Below, piece after piece: positions 58,850-64,000 of a DNA stretch of 64,000 bases. The stretch spans positions 221,577 to 285,576 of the forward strand of contig MNCI01024054.1 in assembly GCA_015680685.1 (NCBI GenBank), in the 5' to 3' direction. Origin of the DNA: Gnetum montanum (taxonomy: Eukaryota; Streptophyta; Gnetopsida; Gnetales; Gnetaceae). A model generated the notes under the pieces. That model saw only the letters and a list, made by a program, of their open reading frames with translations. It had not been told where the DNA came from and did no database searches. Position 1 is the stretch's first letter; each line of letters starts with the position of its first letter. The position numbers were made by a program, and so were the translations under genes.

Positions 58850-59721
58850 TGATGAGCGGTCGGGTACCCCTACATCCAACCATACAAATCACAATCATTC
58901 ATGCATGATTTAGTTGAATTCCATGGATGGGACTAGTTGTGGCATCTAGATCATTATGTCTTGATTACAGTTCGTTGTCTTTCCACTTGGACTAGTGGTA
59001 GCTTTGCAACGTATGGTTAGTCCAAAGTGAGGCATATGATGATTAATGTTCTCTAACCCTAAGCTACTCCTAATGATAATAAAGAGATAAATTAATTAAG
59101 CTAATTAACAATGGAAAGTAAGATCTAAGCTAGCCTACATGTGATGAGTATCCATTCCTAACCATTTGCACACACCTTGGACTTTAAGTAACTACTGTTG
59201 GGATTACCAAGTGTATGTCACTGGGCATACCAAACAATACACTACTGGGCTACTAAGTAATTACACTTAAGTGCTTGTAATTAGTTGTACTCATTTTGCT
59301 TAATGATAGGAATCAATAAAGAATAATAAATGAAAACATTAACTAAGGAAAATGGTAAATAATTAAACAATTGAAAGCAATAATAAATTGAATTGGATGC
59401 TACAATGATGAAAGTAATCTCAATATTTATTTTCAATCATGTAATGCCTCCATGTACATAACACTTGAATAAGGATGTTGTATAATCACTTAATATCACA
59501 CTTTAGGGATGCACTGGAAACTAACAGAACTTGAAATCTATGAAAAGCTATCTAAAATTTATATACCAACTGTGCACCCAAGTGTGGTAGTTATAGGCTA
59601 GCATGGAAGGGGTGATATCAGATGCCCAACATCAGAGGTTATACCCTAATATCAGATACTAGACATTTTGGCCTTGATATTGGATATCCAATATCACAAC
59701 CTTCCAAAACATGACTCATCA
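58850..59721 (-). repeat. 3' LTR of element F
   Basis: 872 bp, beginning TGATGAGCGG and ending GACTCATCA on the + strand. Related to D's LTRs in its ends and in the GGCATATGAT and ACTAAGTAATTAC-like stretches, but clearly diverged. Confidence 0.7.
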
Positions 59722-59949
59722 TACCCGCATAACTAAATGAAAACTTGTCCTGGCATTAAATAAAATGAGGAACAAGTTCTTTAGAAAAAATTGAGAAGGT
59801 ATGGGATTATTGATTAACTTAAATAAATATGAAAATTGAATTTTTCATGTCCCAGTGATGTTTTACAAAAAAATATGGACACTACATTATAAGACACAAA
59901 ATTGGGAAAGTTCATGTAGTTCCGAAAGGTAGTGGCTCTTCCATCAATC

Positions 59950-62610
59950 ACTTCCCTTTGTTTCTAGGCTTCTAAAATTTGTAGTGGTTCAAGAGCATTT
60001 GAAACTTTTCCTCCTTTATCCTTGGGTCATGTACCATCCAAGCTACTAAGCCAATGTGTGTTAGAACTAGTACATTCCATGGGCATAGCAGCTACAAAAA
60101 CATTTTGTTTACTTTCATGTACCAAGCCACAAACTACCATCATTCCTCCTTGAAGGCCTGAGCCTTTTCTTTTAATTCATGGTGATTCATTAATCTCTTT
60201 GATAGTTCTAAGGATACATATCTCTATCCATGGTAGTAGGCCTTAATCACCTCCAATTTTAAGTTTTCCAAATGGATTTTTTGTAGAGAATTTTTCCTAT
60301 ATGCAAACTCTTTTTCATATAATACATAAGTGGCTACTACTTGCTACTCTAGTTCATTTCTAGGTTGACCTGTTGTTAACATGGAAAAGTTGGCATATCA
60401 AAGGTTAGCTAATTCCATGTACTCTTATAAATTTTCAATCTAAAGGTATTTGTTCTTTACTTCTACTTGATGGACCAAGGGATAGCTATCCAAGATTGAA
60501 TGACAATCAAGATTTCGCATTGACATGGAACTAATGAAGGAATTTTCCATCTAGATTTCTTTTTCATTGATTTGTTTGTACATGTTCATTTGGTCCCAGA
60601 AGTGCACCTTCATCTTCTCATGTTCTTTAGCCTCATTTTGCCACATTCTTATCTCAATTGCAAATTATTGATGAATTGTGTAGACCTTCTCCATTGAGAG
60701 GGTTCAATTTTCTCTAGCCAATATACTAATGTTTTGCTTAACCCTCACCAATTATTCTCTTAACAGGTGGATGCTTTCATCCAAAATTTTCTTCTATTTT
60801 TCAATAGTGATAAGCCTAGCATGATTAGCAACAAGCTACTTATTCTCTTCTTGTATGGTGATTAATGCCTTATTATGAATGTATGCTTGAGCTTTAGTAG
60901 CTAAGGCATTCCAAACTACCTTCTCCTTCTCTTACTTAATAGCTTTTTATTCTATTTAATCAATTGGTTCAGCTACTCTATTTGAAATTGGTTTAGCTAG
61001 TTAGGTGCAACAAACTAGGCAAGTAGGGTCCCATCTCCTAGCTCTCAAGGCAACAAACTCTTATTGCAATAATGCACTTCTACTTCTGCATGTTCCACCC
61101 TAGTCTTAGCCATGAAAAACTTCCTTTTTGTGGTAATAAGGTCTAATTTCACTACAGTGACATCACTATGGATTTCAAAAAGGATTTTCATTACTTGTCA
61201 AGTCTGCAATAATCTATCAAGTACATCCTCATGGACCGTGGGAGTCATTGAAGTTCCAGCAAACATTTGTACATCTCTAGTCTCAATCAAGTCCACTAGG
61301 GGCATAATAGGAACATTGAAAGATTCTATGATATGATCTATTATTACCTCTATTACACCTACTGCATCTTGATGCTCCATTACCTCTATTTTGGCACCTT
61401 CTCCTATTTCAAGCATCACTTGAAAAGATGCAACATTCCCAAAAAAAATTGAGACCATTGGGTTTCTCCTCTTGATTGTAAATAAATTTTCCCTCTTGAT
61501 GGACTAGTAAAAACAATGGGTTGCATAGCATCATTGATAACTCAAAAGAGGTTCAATTCATCCCTACTTTTCTAACTAAGACCTTCTACAATTCTTTGAA
61601 AATGGCTCATTCTAACTTGGTAATCTTATTACTGTGGAGATGAAACTTGTGGCTCACACCACTACTCAAGCTCTTGCTCTATTTCTTTTTTTGATTCTAG
61701 CTTCTTTTTTGCTTCTTGTTCTTCGCTAAGGTCTTTCCTTGGTGTTGTAGGTTTAAGAAACTTATCAAAAGAAGCATTTTGAGCTTTCCTAGTAACATCA
61801 TTGGTGTATCCTAGGATTCCAACATGCTTGCACAGCTTCTTGATTAGGCAAGGGAATGGAAGCCTTGGCTTCCCTACTTTCTTTTCTTTGAATCGCCTTT
61901 GGATCTCCATGAAGTACATTTGGAGAAGATTGGCATTGTATTTTCCCATTAACATTGCACTTCCCCTAGTTTCATAGGTTGCGATTGTATTCCTCCTTTA
62001 GTTGGATAGAGGTGGTATGTGTCTATCTTAAAATAGGCCCTCTCCTCTAGAGTCAACTCATTGTATGTCTTATTATCTTTATTATATGTTTGCTTCAACT
62101 ATAAATTTCTTGTTTTTGGATCAAACCTTGTGGATAGATATGCTAACTATGATTTCTTTGACTAAAAAGGATATAGTGACTCCACCAATGTTAACTTTAG
62201 TTCCTTCTTCCTTGTTATGCCAAAATTGGTACATCTCATGGAGGTACCATTCTCCACTTTCTAAAAGGATGTGCCAAAATGGTGATGCCTAGATTTGAGT
62301 TTGAATTGCCTCAGAAGAAAATGCCATAAATGGATTTAAGTTCACCTCCATGATGATTGTGGTCAACATGGATTTCTCTTAGATGACTTCAAGGCATTCT
62401 TGGAACAATGTGAGGCATTGTTCTTGCATTGGGGTTTGTGATTCTGCAACCTCTCCTTGGACCTACTGCCCTATAGTGAGAGCCTCTTGATGAATGCTAA
62501 ATGATTGGGCCTCCTATTTCTCATATTTGGTTGGTGGGCCTTGTTCTCCTGGTTGGCATCTGCCACCTCTTGGCCATTTGCTTGCTCCTTGCGAAGGTCC
62601 TTCTCCTCAT
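59950..62610 (-). pseudogene. Extra ORF of element F
   Basis: Homologous to D's 44135-41700. Best piece 61955-61662: MLMGKYNANLLQMYFMEIQR, then RLPFPCLIKKLCKHVGIL, then a charged tail rich in Lys and Glu. Resembles the plant putative plant transposon protein (Transposase_32) region, from memory. Further - strand pieces at 61458-61198 are unassigned. Sense orientation, between integrase (outside the window) and the 3' LTR. Confidence 0.6.
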
Positions 62611-62619
62611 CCTATTTTT

Positions 62620-64000
62620 GGGATCATTTGCAATCAATCAATGATCTGATGTTACTAAGGTGTTTCTATTTATCATTAATAGGTTTATACCTTACTCATG
62701 ACCTTTTTTTCATTAAGTTATTTAGCTCATATGATTTTAGAGTCAGAAAATTTTTTAGAAAAATGACGAAAAAGTGTTTATCTTCTTTTATAATTCTTCA
62801 CAATTGGCCTCTTTTTCCTTATGTATGGCTTATCATGATGATTATGGTTCTTGGATGAGATAATTAGGGATTTTGGTGTTCATATGATTTATTTGTCATT
62901 AAAACAATTAAGGTTTTTAACATTCTTACCCTTATAATACCTTTTGAGTGATAGAAAAATTTGAAAATTGGAACAAGTTTTCCACACAAGAACCTTCCCC
63001 CAACTAAATTGAACACTCTAGGTTCAAATATGTTCAAAAACCATGAAAATAGGAGTAGTGTGGAGCAAAATATCATAAGTGGAAGTTGATTATGTAGATC
63101 TCTTAATCACAAGAGAAAAATTCAAAAGCTTTCCTAGTGGCAAATGATGAGAATGGATTTTGGAACATCATGGGGGTCCTATATATAGTTTTGGTGGACT
63201 CGATATTGAGTATCCAACATAACATTTGACCCAATATTTGGTAGTCAAGATTGGGGTGCTCAAAGTTACATACTATAAGGGTAATTAACATGGAAAATAA
63301 AGCTTTGTAATAGATGGAAGGGTTTCAAGTCAAATCCAAAGTTCTAGGGTATGTGAGAATTTATATGTAGGCATCAAAAGTGTTAGAAAATGGAATCATA
63401 GGCATTAAAAGCTTTGGAAGATGCAAGAAAAGGGGATATTAGATTTGTGGTGTAGAATGAATTAGTTATATGATAAGGGAAAGTATTGAATTTAACATTT
63501 ATGCGATTGGAAGGTATAAGATCATGTGGTTTTATCAAACAAGTGTAAGTCACAATAGTTATACAAGTGGATCCTCCCCAAAGCAGGCTTCAACCTTTAA
63601 TGCCTTTGTATAACCACACCTAAAATGTCCATAGGCACAAAAGGGGTTGAATGCTCCACATACTTGTGAAATAAAATACACATGTGAAAACCACTAATTT
63701 GAGAAAATACCTCTATGTTACACAAAACTACAAGTTAGGATCATACAGATAGTGAGATGAGATGGATTTCAAAAATGATTTTAGGAATTGGAACGTGAGG
63801 TGCCTTACCATAAGCATAATGAATCCTTGTATGTTATTAATGGTTAATTAATCATTAGTCCTTATTTTGGAGATTCAAACTAAGTAAAAACTACATTCTA
63901 GTGACATTGCATTGTTTCATCTCTTTGATTAACAATCATAAGACTACCATTGTTGCAGGGAGTAGCATCACTTGGCATTTTTTCCAAGGAAGGAGTTTAT
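62620..64000. other. Untranslated internal part of element F at the window edge
   Basis: No coding motif. The segment 63565-63610 matches D at 44880-44930. Integrase of F would be beyond the right edge. Confidence 0.5.

Larger units (their letters stand above)
58850..64000 (-). mobile_element. Element F: second Athila-like element, 3' part only
   Basis: 3' LTR 58850-59721, then on the - strand an extra ORF (about 62610-59950) and untranslated sequence to the right edge, in the same arrangement as element D's 3' part. Shared blocks with D include the post-LTR TATGGGATTATTGATTAACT and the 63565-63610 segment. Confidence 0.75.

Overview
The window is a gene-poor, transposon-saturated piece of a large plant nuclear genome. 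I found no host gene. Nearly everything is LTR retrotransposon from lineages known only from plants: Tat-like Ty3/gypsy (a second, archaeal-type RNase H follows the usual one), Athila-like Ty3/gypsy and SIRE-like Ty1/copia. The species cannot be told from the sequence; a gymnosperm or another large-genome land plant would fit.

Layout. (1) About 1-13165, + strand: Tat-like element A, entered inside gag; its 5' LTR lies left of the window and its 3' LTR is missing. (2) About 13166-29912, - strand: Tat-like element B, an older relative of A, cut off inside integrase at its 3' end, with its 5' LTR at 27606-29912. A solo LTR of the same family (S1, 16947-18412, CATAG duplication) sits inside B. 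(3) 29913-32146: AT-rich spacer. (4) 32147-56508, + strand: SIRE-like copia element C, split by an Athila-like element D (40219-55126, - strand), which is itself split by a second Tat-family solo LTR (S2, 49269-51006, ATGTG duplication): three nested layers. (5) 56509-58849: AT-rich spacer with a degenerate AGACATCTC repeat field. (6) 58850-64000, - strand: the 3' part of a second Athila-like element, F, running off the right edge.

Main discovery. In both A and B the protease and reverse transcriptase regions are separated by several kb holding a complete multi-exon gene on the opposite strand. Comparing the two copies gives eight exons joined by GT-AG introns. Exon sizes (A/B) are 119/80, 450/450, 275/275, 1041/1034, 210/288, 129/141, 818/820 and 282/63, and exon phases agree. 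The gene has its own TATA box about 155 bp before its ATG in both copies. In A the spliced frame is about 1107 codons: an N-terminal domain resembling FCP1/NIF (HAD-type) phosphatases but lacking key acidic residues, a central domain of unknown fold, a Glu-rich exon, a coiled coil and an acidic tail. The spacer lies where Ogre-type Tat elements carry a pol intron, so the antisense gene may be nested in a sense intron.

State of decay. A has only one indel in its pol frame and none visible in gag-PR, but many stops. Wherever B can be aligned clearly, A's stops fall on Gln, Arg or Trp codons (C-to-T or G-to-A), as expected from deamination of methylated cytosine. B, C, D and F are older and carry indels.
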